In this document: positions 1 through 8,833 of the stretch, piece after piece
Layout of the letters: each line of letters opens with the position of its first letter
Numbering within the stretch: the first letter of the stretch is position 1
Origin: Chitinophaga varians
Lineage (GTDB): Bacteria; Bacteroidota; Bacteroidia; Chitinophagales; Chitinophagaceae
Reading direction: 5' to 3'
DNA length: 64,000 bases
Assembly: GCF_014529945.1 (NCBI RefSeq)
Contig: NZ_JACVFB010000006.1
Span: 434,001-498,000, forward strand
Program-made: the position numbers and the translations under genes
Notes under the pieces: model-generated
What the model was told of the DNA's origin: nothing
The model's input: the letters and a program-made list of their open reading frames with translations, nothing else
Databases searched by the model: none

Positions 1-2313
1 GGCGTCTACGGATATCTCATAACCACGGGTACGCAGCGAGCCACTGTTCACCATAGGAGCGGCGGTGCCGAAGGCGGAAGGTACAGCCTTGCTGGTGAGC
101 ATGTCGGAGGTACTACGCTGGTACCAGTCAAAGGTTACGTTGATATTGTTATTGAACAGGCTGATGTCTGTACCAAAATCGAGTGTACGCACGGTTTCCC
201 AGGTGAGGGATTTGGTCACGGCGGTAGGAGCGCCTACGCCGGGAGCATTGATGCCATTAACGATCCAGTTCAGGGAGCTGGTGCCCATATAAGGGATGTA
301 ATACACGCCGCCCAGGTCCTGGTTGCCCAGAGAGCCATAAGACGCACGGATCTTCATGTCTGACAGCACTTTGCTAAGCGGCTGCATAAAGTTTTCCTGG
401 CTGATGCGGTAGCCGGCGGAGGCAGAAGGGAAGAATGCCCAGCGGTCGGCAGGAGGGAAAGAAGAAGCGCCATCATAACGGCCGTTCAGCTCCAGCAACC
501 ATTTGTCTTTGTAGTTGTAGTTTACCCTGCCGAAGAAACCAGCATAGGCACGGGCCAGATGGTAACCACTGGTGGTCATATTACCGACAGCAAGGTTAAA
601 CTCCGGTTTGGACTGGTCCAGCGGACTTAACCGGGAAGCATTGACGCCCACGGTATCTGCATCTTCAGCGTTAGCACCTACCATCACTTTGATGGAGTGG
701 TCTTTATTCAGCTTTTTATCATAAGTGGCGTAGATGTTAAAGGTGTTCACCTTATAACGGCTGGACCTATACGCCATTTTGTTGTCGCTGGTGCCGTCTA
801 CCAGGTCTTTCAGCGGCATAGAAGCCTGCCAGAAGTCCCACAGCATTACTTTACCGCCTATCTCATGACGCATAATATTGTCGCGGCCAATGGTATAATC
901 GGCCCGTACGTTCAGGTCTTTGGTAAGTTTCAGCGTAGCGCCCATGTTTACGCGGGTGTAGTTGTCTACTACGTCGTTCGTAGGCGCGTTGGCGATATAG
1001 CCCGGCGTATGGCGGAAATAGTTGCCTTTGTAGGTACCATAAGGGAAGTAAGCTCCCCAGCGCCACATATACTGGAAGTAGTTTTGGTACTGGTAAGGAT
1101 AATCGTACTCAAAGTTACGGTACATCATTTTCAGGTCGAGGTCCAGCCAGTTGGTCACAGAGGCATTCACGGCACCGGTGATGTTGTACTTCTTCACCTG
1201 GTCCGGGTTGAGTTTCATGACCCCGCCGGTATTGTTGTAGCCGGCAGACAGGAAGTAGGATACTTTTTCACCACCTCCCTGTACGCTCAGGTTATGCACC
1301 TGTTGGGGCGACCATTTTCTGAGCATGATATCTTTTACGTCCCATACCCGGTAGAAGTAAGCCGGGCTGGTAGCGGTAGGCAGATCAAAGTCTTCGCCAG
1401 GCACCATTTCGTTGCTGGTGCGGTTGTTGGCATATTTATCCTGCCAGTTTTTAATGCCGTCACGCAGTTTGGACAGCTGCATACCGAACAGTTCGGGAGA
1501 AGCAGGGCCAACACGTTTGGCTGCATTGATGATACCGGTCAGTTCTTTTACGGGATCAGCGAAATCAGGCAGACTGGTAGGGGAGTTCCAGCCGAAGTTG
1601 TTGGAGTAGGTCACTCTTGTTGGCATGTTACGAACACCGGACTTCGTTTTGATGAGCACCACACCGAAAGCGGCACGGGCGCCATAGATGGAGGTAGAAG
1701 CCGCATCTTTCAACACAGAAACACTCTCAATATCTTCCGGGTTGATCATGGTGAGGTCTGGTGTCTCCACGTTGTCTACCAGGATCAGCGGGCGGTTACT
1801 ACCGTTGATAGAGCCCATACCACGAATGTTGATGGAAGGACCGGCGGTGAGGCCACCATTGGAATACTGGATGTTGAGGCCCGGAGAGATACCCTGCAGT
1901 GCTTTGGACGGATCTGTGATCGGGCGTCCCTGCATGCTTTTGGTGACATCTACGGTGTTTACCGCACCGGTGAGGTTGGCTTTTTTCTGTGTGCCATAAC
2001 CTACTACCACTACCTGTTCTAAGGAGCGTTCATCGGGCGACAGTAATATGCGCAGTGCATTTTTGCCGACGGGCACATCCTGCGGCTGATATCCGATAAA
2101 AGTGACGTGGACTACCAGAGTGCCGGCAGGTGCGTCCAGTTTGAACTTCCCTTCCGGATCGGTCACGGTACCTTTCTTACCGGCCGTTATCGTAGCCCCG
2201 ATAATGGGTTGCTGATTGTTCTTGTCCAGTACGGTGCCCGTGATGATATTCTGGGCCCAGGAACTCGCATAAACCAGCAAAAAAATGAAAGTGAAAAGTA
2301 GCCTTTTCTTCAT
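1..2313 (-). CDS. SusC/RagA-family TonB-dependent receptor, 3' end outside window
   Basis: Outer-membrane beta-barrel that would import a glycan or other large ligand with TonB energy. The start is the ATG at 2313, giving a signal peptide (MKKRLLFTFIFLLVYASSWA), then a carboxypeptidase-regulatory-like domain (about residues 22-95), the SusC TonB-box-like segment VVVGYGTQKKANLTGAV, and a plug domain with the typical SIYGARAAFGVVLIKTK stretch. There is no N-terminal STN domain, so it is not the sigma/anti-sigma signalling type. The frame stays open to base 1, so the C-terminal barrel and any SusD partner lie outside. It is divergent from a DeoR regulator, which may control it. Family certain; substrate unknown. 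Confidence 0.95.
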   Translation of the reverse strand, partial: MKKRLLFTFIFLLVYASSWAQNIITGTVLDKNNQQPIIGATITAGKKGTVTDPEGKFKLDAPAGTLVVHVTFIGYQPQDVPVGKNALRILLSPDERSLEQVVVVGYGTQKKANLTGAVNTVDVTKSMQGRPITDPSKALQGISPGLNIQYSNGGLTAGPSINIRGMGSINGSNRPLILVDNVETPDLTMINPEDIESVSVLKDAASTSIYGARAAFGVVLIKTKSGVRNMPTRVTYSNNFGWNSPTSLPDFADPVKELTGIINAAKRVGPASPELFGMQLSKLRDGIKNWQDKYANNRTSNEMVPGEDFDLPTATSPAYFYRVWDVKDIMLRKWSPQQVHNLSVQGGGEKVSYFLSAGYNNTGGVMKLNPDQVKKYNITGAVNASVTNWLDLDLKMMYRNFEYDYPYQYQNYFQYMWRWGAYFPYGTYKGNYFRHTPGYIANAPTNDVVDNYTRVNMGATLKLTKDLNVRADYTIGRDNIMRHEIGGKVMLWDFWQASMPLKDLVDGTSDNKMAYRSSRYKVNTFNIYATYDKKLNKDHSIKVMVGANAEDADTVGVNASRLSPLDQSKPEFNLAVGNMTTSGYHLARAYAGFFGRVNYNYKDKWLLELNGRYDGASSFPPADRWAFFPSASAGYRISQENFMQPLSKVLSDMKIRASYGSLGNQDLGGVYYIPYMGTSSLNWIVNGINAPGVGAPTAVTKSLTWETVRTLDFGTDISLFNNNINVTFDWYQRSTSDMLTSKAVPSAFGTAAPMVNSGSLRTRGYEISVDA

Positions 2314-2616
2314 GTTTTTTAGATTTAGATGTTGGCTGTTTTAAAAGTTTTTAGTTATAACGTGTTGGAATACAGACTATTGAATCGATTTAGACAAGTG
2401 GTTACTGTTTCAGTTGGAACGCATTTTTTCGGTCGGGTACACGGGAATCTTGCATTTATTTGCGTTTTCATGCATGAAAGTAGCATAAAATATTTTGAAA
2501 AAAAGGCAATTTACAGGAAAATGCGTTTATTTAATGTGAAATAGTGCTAAAACACGCACAATCAATTTGGATTAGATTTTTCTACATTTGTGAACAAGCA
2601 AAAAATTCCCCATAGC
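2314..2616. promoter_or_regulatory. Divergent promoter region with a 14-bp palindrome
   Basis: This AT-rich gap of about 300 bp separates the SusC gene from the DeoR gene. It holds a -7-like TACATTTG at 2583-2590 for the DeoR gene and a perfect palindrome TTTCATGCATGAAA at 2466-2479, a plausible operator. A GTG overlaps the last base of the -7 element and is therefore an unlikely start codon. I found no clear TAnnTTTG on the minus strand for SusC. Confidence 0.5.
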
Positions 2617-3366
2617 ATGTTGAAAGAAGAGCGCCAGGCGTTTATTATGAAGCAGATCAACCTGCACAACAAAGTGTTGTCAACCGATATCAGCGCCATG
2701 CTCAGTATTTCTGAAGATACCGTCCGAAGAGACCTGAAAGAGATGGCTGAAGAAGGTAAGGTATTGAAAGTACATGGCGGCGCCATCGGCCGCTCCTTCC
2801 ACTATCCGTTCGATGAAGGCAATTCCGTCTATGCACAAGCCGCAAAAAAGCAAATAGCGGAAAAGACACTGAAACTGCTGAAAAATGATATGGTCATCCT
2901 CACCGGGGGTGGTACCACCATGATAGAACTGGCGAAAGCCATTCCGGTCAACCTGCGGGCCACGTTTTTTACCATCAGCCCCCTGGTGGCGTTGCAACTG
3001 GTGGAACATCCCAATCTGACGGTTATTACCATCGGCGGCCAGTTGTCCCGCAGCTCACATATTCATATAGGCGCCAGCGTTATCAACCAACTGGCGGAAA
3101 TAAAAGTAGACCTCTGCCTGCTGGGAGCCAACGGCTTCTCCATACAGGATGGCATGACGGAATCCGACTGGGAAGTAGTGCAGGTGAAAAGGGCCATGCT
3201 AAGGGCTTCCAAGAAAATGGCGATCCTGAGCATCGCGGAAAAACTGAATTCTTCCCAACGCATGAAGGTATGTGACCTGAACCAGATCAACTACCTGATC
3301 ACAGAACTGGAACCAGATAATCATTTTCTGGGCGCTTATCAGCACCTGGACCTGGAGTTGTTTTAA
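2617..3366 (+). CDS. DeoR-family transcriptional regulator
   Basis: Probable sugar-responsive repressor. The N-terminal winged helix-turn-helix (about residues 1-55) carries the family signature ISEDTVRRDLKEMAEEGKVLKVHGGAI. The remainder is a DeoRC sugar-phosphate-sensor domain with GGTT, TIGG and LGANGFS motifs. I chose ATG 2617 (249 aa) over an in-frame GTG at 2590, because DeoR proteins typically begin M-x-K-E-E-R-Q and because the -7 element ends on that GTG. It is divergent from the SusC gene, so control of that uptake gene is the natural guess; the effector is unknown. Confidence 0.9.
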   Translation: MLKEERQAFIMKQINLHNKVLSTDISAMLSISEDTVRRDLKEMAEEGKVLKVHGGAIGRSFHYPFDEGNSVYAQAAKKQIAEKTLKLLKNDMVILTGGGTTMIELAKAIPVNLRATFFTISPLVALQLVEHPNLTVITIGGQLSRSSHIHIGASVINQLAEIKVDLCLLGANGFSIQDGMTESDWEVVQVKRAMLRASKKMAILSIAEKLNSSQRMKVCDLNQINYLITELEPDNHFLGAYQHLDLELF

Positions 3367-4253
3367 GCTGCCAGTGTCTTACCGGTTTTGTGCTGCCACG
3401 TAACCCGCGCCATTTGCAGGGCAACAGACAACACGATGCAAGCCAGTCCCGCGTAAAAAGCGTTGTTGAGGTGTTTGTTCTCGTGAAAGAGCATAAAGGC
3501 CAGCACAATGCTGTACACCGGCTCCAGGTTGAAGCAGAGGTTAACGGTGAAAGGAGAGATCTTTTTCAGCGCGTTCATGCTCAGCGTATACATACAAATG
3601 GTGCATAACCAGGCCAGTATCAGCAGGTACATCAGGTCGGAAAAGCCCGGTAACACAGAGCTGACAGGGAAAAAGTGCAGATAAAAGGGAAGGAAAAGAG
3701 AGAGTACCACCAGGCCGGTAGACAACTCGTAAAACGTAATGGTATTGGTATCAAAACGTTTGACCAACCGTTTGTTATACACTGTAAACAAGGCGGCAAA
3801 CATCGCGGAAATAATACCCAGCACGATACCGGTACGGTATTGTGTATCAAAATGGAAGATCAGCAGAATGCCGAAAAGCGTCAGCATAGATAACAGCATT
3901 TCCGCCACATCAAAGCGTCGCCGGTTGATCAGCGGATCAAAAATAGCCGTAAAAAGACTGGTAAGGGAGAAACAAATGACGCCGATAGAGACGTTGGAAT
4001 ACTTGATACTACCATAAAAGAAAAGCCAGTGAAGGGCTACCACTATACCAGTGGCGCCTATGGGAACAATATCTTTCCAGGGGAGTTTGCGGAAGGTTCC
4101 TTGTAAGCGGAACAAGATATACATGGTAACCGCAGTGATAAGTAACCGGTACCATACCAGTAATCCTTCGTTCAGGGATATCAGTTTACCTAAGATGCCC
4201 GTAAATCCTGCAAGAAATACAGAAAGGTGCAGCTGTAAAAACGCTTTTTTCAT
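3363..4253 (-). CDS. EamA/DMT-superfamily transporter
   Basis: Inner-membrane permease of the drug/metabolite transporter superfamily, about 296 aa with some ten hydrophobic helices arranged as two EamA repeats, the usual family size. The start is ATG 4253 (MKKAFLQLHLSVFLAGFTGILGK) rather than the upstream GTG at 4259. Its stop codon overlaps the stop of the convergent DeoR gene by three bases. The substrate cannot be read from sequence; amino-acid or metabolite export is common in this family. Confidence 0.88.
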   Translation of the reverse strand: MKKAFLQLHLSVFLAGFTGILGKLISLNEGLLVWYRLLITAVTMYILFRLQGTFRKLPWKDIVPIGATGIVVALHWLFFYGSIKYSNVSIGVICFSLTSLFTAIFDPLINRRRFDVAEMLLSMLTLFGILLIFHFDTQYRTGIVLGIISAMFAALFTVYNKRLVKRFDTNTITFYELSTGLVVLSLFLPFYLHFFPVSSVLPGFSDLMYLLILAWLCTICMYTLSMNALKKISPFTVNLCFNLEPVYSIVLAFMLFHENKHLNNAFYAGLACIVLSVALQMARVTWQHKTGKTLAA

Positions 4254-4303
4254 ACACACTCAGTTCGAACCCGAAAAATCGTGGTTCGCTATTCAAAATT
4301 CAG

Positions 4304-4342
4304 ATATTTGGGTATTGCTGTGCAAGATAAATACCCAAATAT
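4304..4342. repeat. Inverted repeat with 13-bp perfect arms
   Basis: ATATTTGGGTATT at 4304-4316 is mirrored by AATACCCAAATAT at 4330-4342 around a 13-base loop. It lies between two minus-strand genes, after the glycosyltransferase stop and before the transporter start, so it may end transcription or be one of the AT-rich ATATTTGG-type hairpins common in Bacteroidota intergenic DNA. Confidence 0.6.
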
Positions 4343-4367
4343 CCAAATACGCCAACTATCAGATTAA

Positions 4368-5108
4368 TTAATTGGTAACTCTTTTTTTATAATTGCGGAA
4401 AAGGCTCTGCCATTGAATTCTCAATACGCCCAACACGCCTTCTTTCACGATGCCTTTGCTCATTTTGGAATATCCTTCGCGGCGGTCTTTAAATGTGATG
4501 GGTACTTCGGCGATGGTAAAGCCCAGTTTCCAGGCAGTGAATTTCATTTCAATCTGGAAGGCATAGCCTACAAACTGTATCTGGTCGAGATTGATGGCTT
4601 CCAGTACGGTATTGCGGTAACATACAAAACCGGCGGTAGGGTCTTTTACCGGCATCCAGGTGATCATACCCACATAAATAGAAGCACCGTAGGAGAGTAC
4701 AGCCCTGTCCCATGGCCAGTTTTCTGTTTTCCCACCTTTTACGTAGCGGGAGCCTACTGCCACGTCTGCACCGCCTTTGGCACAGGCGTCGTATAGGCGT
4801 ACCAGATCTTTGGGGTTGTGGGAGAAATCGGCATCCATTTCAAAGATATACTGGTAGTTTCTGGCCAGTGCCCATTTGAAGCCATGGATGTAGGCGGTTC
4901 CCAGCCCCTGTTTACCGGAGCGTTCTTCCAGGAACAGTTGTCCCGGATGATCGTTTTGCAGTGATTTTACAATATTGCCTGTACCGTCAGGAGAACCATC
5001 GTCCACAATCAGGATATGGAAATTCTGCTGTAAGGAAAATACAGCGTCAATGATGTTACGGATATTATCCTTCTCATTGTACGTAGGAATAATGACAAGC
5101 TTTTCCAA
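4368..5108 (-). CDS. Polyprenol (dolichol) monophosphate mannose synthase-like glycosyltransferase
   Basis: GT-A fold family 2 glycosyltransferase, 246 aa, full length for the soluble DPM1-like type. The N-terminus MEKLVIIPTYNEKDNIRNII is the NDP-sugar entry, DDGSPDGT follows at about residues 36-43, and EMDADFSHNP (about residue 90) supplies the DxD-type metal site. The family transfers mannose or another sugar from a nucleotide donor to polyprenyl phosphate on the cytoplasmic face, feeding membrane glycosyltransferases. The C-terminus lacks the hydrophobic helices of the GtrB type. The exact sugar is inferred. Confidence 0.88.
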   Translation of the reverse strand: MEKLVIIPTYNEKDNIRNIIDAVFSLQQNFHILIVDDGSPDGTGNIVKSLQNDHPGQLFLEERSGKQGLGTAYIHGFKWALARNYQYIFEMDADFSHNPKDLVRLYDACAKGGADVAVGSRYVKGGKTENWPWDRAVLSYGASIYVGMITWMPVKDPTAGFVCYRNTVLEAINLDQIQFVGYAFQIEMKFTAWKLGFTIAEVPITFKDRREGYSKMSKGIVKEGVLGVLRIQWQSLFRNYKKRVTN

Positions 5109-5181
5109 TTCAGCCGATGAAGTTTTGTGTACTGCGAAAATAGTTCAATTACGACGCAAGATACCTTGTTCCTGAAAAATA

Positions 5182-5955
5182 TTACAGTTTTTTTAACATC
5201 ATATTGTGATAGATTTCTGACAGTTTCTGCTTGGTATTGAGCGGAAAGTCAGCCTTCATCATCCAGTCATAGTATTGAGGCTCAGCCTTCAACACCTCTT
5301 TTACCGGACGTCCTTTGTATTTACCGAAGTTGAATACTTCCTGTCCTCCCTGCATCACGATACGACGGGCGAAGTCGATATATTCTTCTTCTTTGGTGAA
5401 GTCTGCCAGTCCGTCGATATCCTGTTGCAGGTTTTCGTAGCGGCCCAGCTGCGCTTCCAGAATCTCGTAAGTGGCCAGTGCGTCTGCTTCGGCGCTGTGT
5501 GCATTCTCCAGTTGTTTGTCGCAGTAGAATTTATAGGCAGCGGCCAGCGTTCTTTTTTCCATCAGGTGGAAAATGCGCTGTACGTCTACAAAGCGGCGTT
5601 TGGACACGTCGAATTCCATGCCGGTACGGAGGAATTCTTCCACCAGCAGGGGGATGTCGAAGCGGTTGCTGTTGTAGCCTGCCAGGTCGCAGTTTTCGAG
5701 GAACATTTTCAGTTCATTGGCCGCCTGTTTGAAGGTAGGGGCATCTTTCACATCTTCGTCTTTGATACCATGGATGGCAGTAGATCCGGCCGGAATAGGC
5801 ATTCCGGGGTTGATGCGTTTTACTTTGGACTGGGTGGTTTTATCAGGAAATACTTTGATAATAGCGATTTCAATGATACGGTCTGTGGCCACATTCGTAC
5901 CCGTCGTTTCCAGATCAATTACGGCCAATGGCCTTTTGAGGAGCAAAGAAGGCAT
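5182..5955 (-). CDS. DEDDh 3'-5' exonuclease of the DnaQ/exonuclease X type
   Basis: A 257-aa protein with a complete exonuclease domain: D14 and E16 in VIDLETTGT, D100 in NSNRFDIPLL, and H153 with D158 in HSAEADAL form the DEDDh metal site. After residue 195 the C-terminus (FNFGKYKGRPVKEVL) resembles the small C-terminal domain seen on exonuclease X-like proteins. It probably trims DNA 3' ends in repair or proofreading. It is not a polymerase III epsilon subunit by context, since no polymerase gene is near. The exact cellular role is inferred. Confidence 0.88.
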   Translation of the reverse strand: MPSLLLKRPLAVIDLETTGTNVATDRIIEIAIIKVFPDKTTQSKVKRINPGMPIPAGSTAIHGIKDEDVKDAPTFKQAANELKMFLENCDLAGYNSNRFDIPLLVEEFLRTGMEFDVSKRRFVDVQRIFHLMEKRTLAAAYKFYCDKQLENAHSAEADALATYEILEAQLGRYENLQQDIDGLADFTKEEEYIDFARRIVMQGGQEVFNFGKYKGRPVKEVLKAEPQYYDWMMKADFPLNTKQKLSEIYHNMMLKKL

Positions 5956-6010
5956 TATATTTTGAAATTTAGATATTTAGAGATTTTTTGATTTGCGCAA
6001 AGGTAGCGTA

Positions 6011-7366
6011 TTATTTGTGTAGCAGCTTCTTTAGCGACGGGAAATCCAGACCATCATAGGTTCCGGAGCTCATCAGCAGCAGATTGGCCTGGTGATAGTC
6101 CTGTGCTTCCAGGAAAGCTTCCAGCTGTGCGCGGTCGCTGAATATGTGGAGGTCGCTGCGTCCGAATTTCTCCCGGATCAGCGCCGGCTCCAGGTCGGGC
6201 ATGCGTTTGATTTCCAGCGCATGTTTGCTGTAGTATACGGCCGCCACATCAGCGGGGTCCATAGCGCCCTCGTATTGCGACAGGAAGCTGGCATTGAGGC
6301 TGCTGTAGGTGTGCAGCTCCAGGACGGCAATCAGCCGGCGGTGGGGAAACTGCTGCCGGGTGGCTTCCATGGTAGCTTTCACTTTGGAAGGCGCATGGGC
6401 AAAATCGCGGTAGATCACACTGTCTTCACTTTTGGCCACCAGTTCCAGCCTTTTGGCTGCGCCTTTGAAAGAGGCAATGGCGGTGAGGAACTCCTCATCA
6501 GACAGTCCCAGCTCGTTGCACACCAGTTTGGCGGCGTGCATATTGAGCAGGTTGTGCTCCCCAAATACAGAGAGGTCTGCAAAACCTTCGTCGAAAAACA
6601 CACGGGTAACGCCTTCCCGGATCATGTGGATCGGGGTGGTGTAAGGCACCAGGCGCAGGTGACGGCCTTCGGCGGCCACGAGGCTGTTGAGCTCCGTATC
6701 TGAACTGTTATAGATCAGTGCGCTGCCGGCTTCCATCTGGCGGATAAAAAGGGCAAACTGTTCTTTATAAATATCGTAGGTAGGGAATACGTTGATGTGG
6801 TCCCACGCAATGCCGGTCAACACGGCGATCTGCGGGTGCAGGAAAAGGAACTTGGGCCTTTTCTCGATCACGGAAGCGGGGTATTCATCGGCCTCGCAGA
6901 CGATCAGTGGGGCGTCGGTGACGTTGACGGACTGGCTAAAGCCTTCCAGTTTGGCGCCCACGAGATAATCGAACTGACGTTGGTTGTATTGTAATACATG
7001 CATGATCATGGCGGTGGTAGTAGTTTTACCATGACTACCGCCAACGGCTACCCGTGTTTTATTTTTGCTTTCCTGATAGATGTATTCCGGGAAAGAATAG
7101 ATATTGAGTTGTAGTTCACGGGCCCGGACCAGTTCGGGGTTGTCTTCCCGGGCGTGCATGCCCAGGATCACCGCATGGATGTCGGGAGTAATACGGGCGG
7201 GGTCCCAGCCGATGTTATCGGGTAAAATACCTGCCTGGCGCAGGTTGGACAGTGCCGGTTCAAAGATTTCGTCATCACTGCCGGTTACTTCATAACCTTT
7301 TTGTTTGAGTGCGATGGCCAGCTGGTGCATTACACTTCCACCTATTGCGATAAAATGTACCTTCAT
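6011..7366 (-). CDS. mpl: UDP-N-acetylmuramate:L-alanyl-gamma-D-glutamyl-meso-diaminopimelate ligase
   Basis: Murein tripeptide ligase for cell-wall recycling: it joins the recovered tripeptide to UDP-MurNAc using ATP. The 451-aa length fits the Mpl branch of Mur ligases. Visible are the N-terminal Rossmann-like MKVHFIAIGGSVMHQLA, the P-loop VAVGGSHGKTTTTAMIMH (about residue 108), and the central and C-terminal Mur ligase domains with RDFAHAPSKV near residue 320, where MurC would show a different pattern. It lies head to tail with the exonuclease gene (55-bp gap). A MurC paralogue is the main alternative, but the HAPSK segment favours Mpl. Confidence 0.87.
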   Translation of the reverse strand: MKVHFIAIGGSVMHQLAIALKQKGYEVTGSDDEIFEPALSNLRQAGILPDNIGWDPARITPDIHAVILGMHAREDNPELVRARELQLNIYSFPEYIYQESKNKTRVAVGGSHGKTTTTAMIMHVLQYNQRQFDYLVGAKLEGFSQSVNVTDAPLIVCEADEYPASVIEKRPKFLFLHPQIAVLTGIAWDHINVFPTYDIYKEQFALFIRQMEAGSALIYNSSDTELNSLVAAEGRHLRLVPYTTPIHMIREGVTRVFFDEGFADLSVFGEHNLLNMHAAKLVCNELGLSDEEFLTAIASFKGAAKRLELVAKSEDSVIYRDFAHAPSKVKATMEATRQQFPHRRLIAVLELHTYSSLNASFLSQYEGAMDPADVAAVYYSKHALEIKRMPDLEPALIREKFGRSDLHIFSDRAQLEAFLEAQDYHQANLLLMSSGTYDGLDFPSLKKLLHK

Positions 7367-7385
7367 AACTATTGGGTTATCTGGA

Positions 7386-7569
7386 CATTTGGTTATTTAG
7401 TTATTTGATTGACGGATTTTGGAATTTTTCGATGTTGAGATGTGGGGGATAATCAACCAAACTGGTAAACAGTTGTTTAGAAAATAGATCCTTTTTACAT
7501 TCAACATCAGAAAATTCCAAAATCCGTAAATCAAATTTTAAAATTTTAAAATATCCAAATAAACAAATG
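7386..7569. repeat. Long imperfect AT-rich inverted repeat
   Basis: Left arm 7386-7444 and right arm 7498-7569 are largely complementary; the best-matched core is GACGGATTTTGGAATTTT facing AAAATTCCAAAATCCGT. The arms then drift with small insertions. It occupies the gap between the divergent mpl gene and the small lipoprotein gene. No open frame is associated with it. It resembles a MITE-like or large cruciform-forming intergenic element. Confidence 0.7.
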
Positions 7570-7574
7570 TATTG

Positions 7575-7604
7575 TTGTTTTTTTTAATGCATTTTTTATA
7601 TTTG
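7575..7604 (+). promoter_or_regulatory. Bacteroidota-type promoter
   Basis: TTG at 7575-7577, a 19-base spacer, and TATATTTG at 7597-7604 match the Bacteroidota primary-sigma consensus (TTG, about 19, TAnnTTTG). It should drive the small lipoprotein gene and the YtxJ gene behind it. Confidence 0.75.
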
Positions 7605-7690
7605 CAAAATAACGTTACAAAAGACGATTAAAAAAGTTGTCGTTATCATAAATTCCTATGAAATTTCGTTTACCATTTAAATTTTCTCCC

Positions 7691-7840
7691 ATGAAATCGT
7701 ATGTAAGAATTTTGGGCTGCGCCGGTATGGTTTGTATCTTTGCAGCTTTCTTAACGTCCTGCGCAAGCCGCCAGAAATTAGGATGTCCGATGAGAGGGAT
7801 GGCTAAGGCACCTGCCGCGACGCACAATAAAATGAGCTAA
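7691..7840 (+). CDS. Small putative lipoprotein, unknown function
   Basis: A peptide of 49 aa from ATG 7691, or 60 aa from ATG 7658. It has a hydrophobic signal segment ending in an SPII box (FLTSC), followed by about 27 residues, ASRQKLGCPMRGMAKAPAAT and a short tail. The short CPMRG element with a single Cys is the only notable motif. It sits behind a strong promoter and five bases ahead of the YtxJ gene, suggesting co-transcription. I do not recognise the family. Confidence 0.6.
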   Translation: MKSYVRILGCAGMVCIFAAFLTSCASRQKLGCPMRGMAKAPAATHNKMS

Positions 7841-7845
7841 TAACA

Positions 7846-8178
7846 ATGAATTGGAAAACGTTAACCAGTGAGGAACAGCTGCTGGAAATCAATGAGGCGT
7901 CAGCACAGCAGCCAATAGTTATTTTCAAGCACAGCACGCGGTGTTCTATCAGCTCTATGGCTAAATCCCGGCTGGAACGTGCGGCAGCTCCGGAAGGGTT
8001 AACGTTTTATTATCTGGACCTTTTGGCGCACCGCGACCTCTCCGGCAGGATAGCGCACCAGTATCAGATACCCCATGAGTCTCCCCAGGTACTGCTCATC
8101 CGTAATGGCGCCTGTATCTATGATGAGAGCCATAACGGCATCAACATGGATGAGATTGCCGATCACCTGAACGGATAA
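7846..8178 (+). CDS. ytxJ: Bacillithiol-system redox protein YtxJ (DUF2847)
   Basis: A 110-aa thioredoxin-fold protein with the single-Cys active site STRCSISSMAK (about residues 25-35), matching the monothiol TxCxIS pattern of YtxJ proteins. The family is linked with bacillithiol, where it is proposed to remove or handle bacillithiol mixed disulfides in the cytoplasm. The cis-Pro segment SPQVLLI and the C-terminal helix are present. Its presence implies that the organism makes bacillithiol. Confidence 0.85.
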   Translation: MNWKTLTSEEQLLEINEASAQQPIVIFKHSTRCSISSMAKSRLERAAAPEGLTFYYLDLLAHRDLSGRIAHQYQIPHESPQVLLIRNGACIYDESHNGINMDEIADHLNG

Positions 8179-8183
8179 TAAAC

Positions 8184-8191
8184 TAGCTTTG
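8184..8191 (+). promoter_or_regulatory. -7 promoter element ahead of ubiX
   Basis: TAGCTTTG matches TAnnTTTG and lies 21 bases before the ubiX ATG, directly behind the ytxJ stop codon. No TTG is found at the ideal upstream spacing, so this is a candidate only. Confidence 0.45.
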
Positions 8192-8212
8192 TGCTATATA
8201 TCGTATAGCACC

Positions 8213-8782
8213 ATGAAACATCGTATAGTAGTAGCAGTTACCGGCGCCAGTGGGTCTATCTACGCCAGGCAGTTGCTGAATAAGCTGCATGCCGCGGCCG
8301 ACCAGCTGGATGAAGTAGCCGTTGTCATGACCGAGAATGCCAAAACCGTTTGGCAGACAGAACTGAAGAATGAAGATTACCGTCAGCTGCCTTTCCGCTT
8401 TTATACGCAACAGGACTTCCACGCTCCTTTTGCTTCCGGCTCCGGAAGATTTAATACCATGATTATCTGCCCCTGTTCCATGGGTACATTGGGACGTATC
8501 GCTACCGGTATCTCCAACGACCTGATCACCCGGGCGGCCGATGTAGTACTGAAAGAAAGGCGCAAACTGATCTGCGTGGTCAGGGAAACGCCCTATAATC
8601 TGATGCATATCCGTAATATGGAGACGGTCGTACTGGCCGGCGGCATTATCTGTCCCGCCACACCCTCGTATTACAGTCTGCCTGCCACCATCGAAGATGT
8701 GGCTGCCACTGTGGTAGACCGTATCATCGACCTGGCCGGCGTGGAACAGCAGACGTTCCGCTGGGGCAGCGACCATAAATAA
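8213..8782 (+). CDS. ubiX: UbiX-family flavin prenyltransferase
   Basis: Adds a dimethylallyl group to FMN to make the prenylated flavin cofactor of UbiD-type decarboxylases. From ATG 8213 (MKHRIVVAVTGASGSIYARQ) it is 189 aa, the normal length; the N-terminal GASG FMN loop, the central PCSMGTLGRIATGISNDLITRAADV and the VRETPYNLMHIRNM segment are all present. The ATG was preferred to a TTG at 8189, which lies inside the candidate promoter. No ubiD gene is in the window, so its partner enzyme lies elsewhere, perhaps for menaquinone synthesis. Confidence 0.93.
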   Translation: MKHRIVVAVTGASGSIYARQLLNKLHAAADQLDEVAVVMTENAKTVWQTELKNEDYRQLPFRFYTQQDFHAPFASGSGRFNTMIICPCSMGTLGRIATGISNDLITRAADVVLKERRKLICVVRETPYNLMHIRNMETVVLAGGIICPATPSYYSLPATIEDVAATVVDRIIDLAGVEQQTFRWGSDHK

Positions 8783-8833
8783 TACACCGGATTAATTATC
8801 TTCGTCGTTCATCAATTTACTTTCATCAATATC

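Noticed and set aside
697..2022. Long open frame on the plus strand across the first SusC gene
   Set aside because: It is antisense to a clear SusC coding frame with domain motifs; no recognisable protein in the antisense frame.
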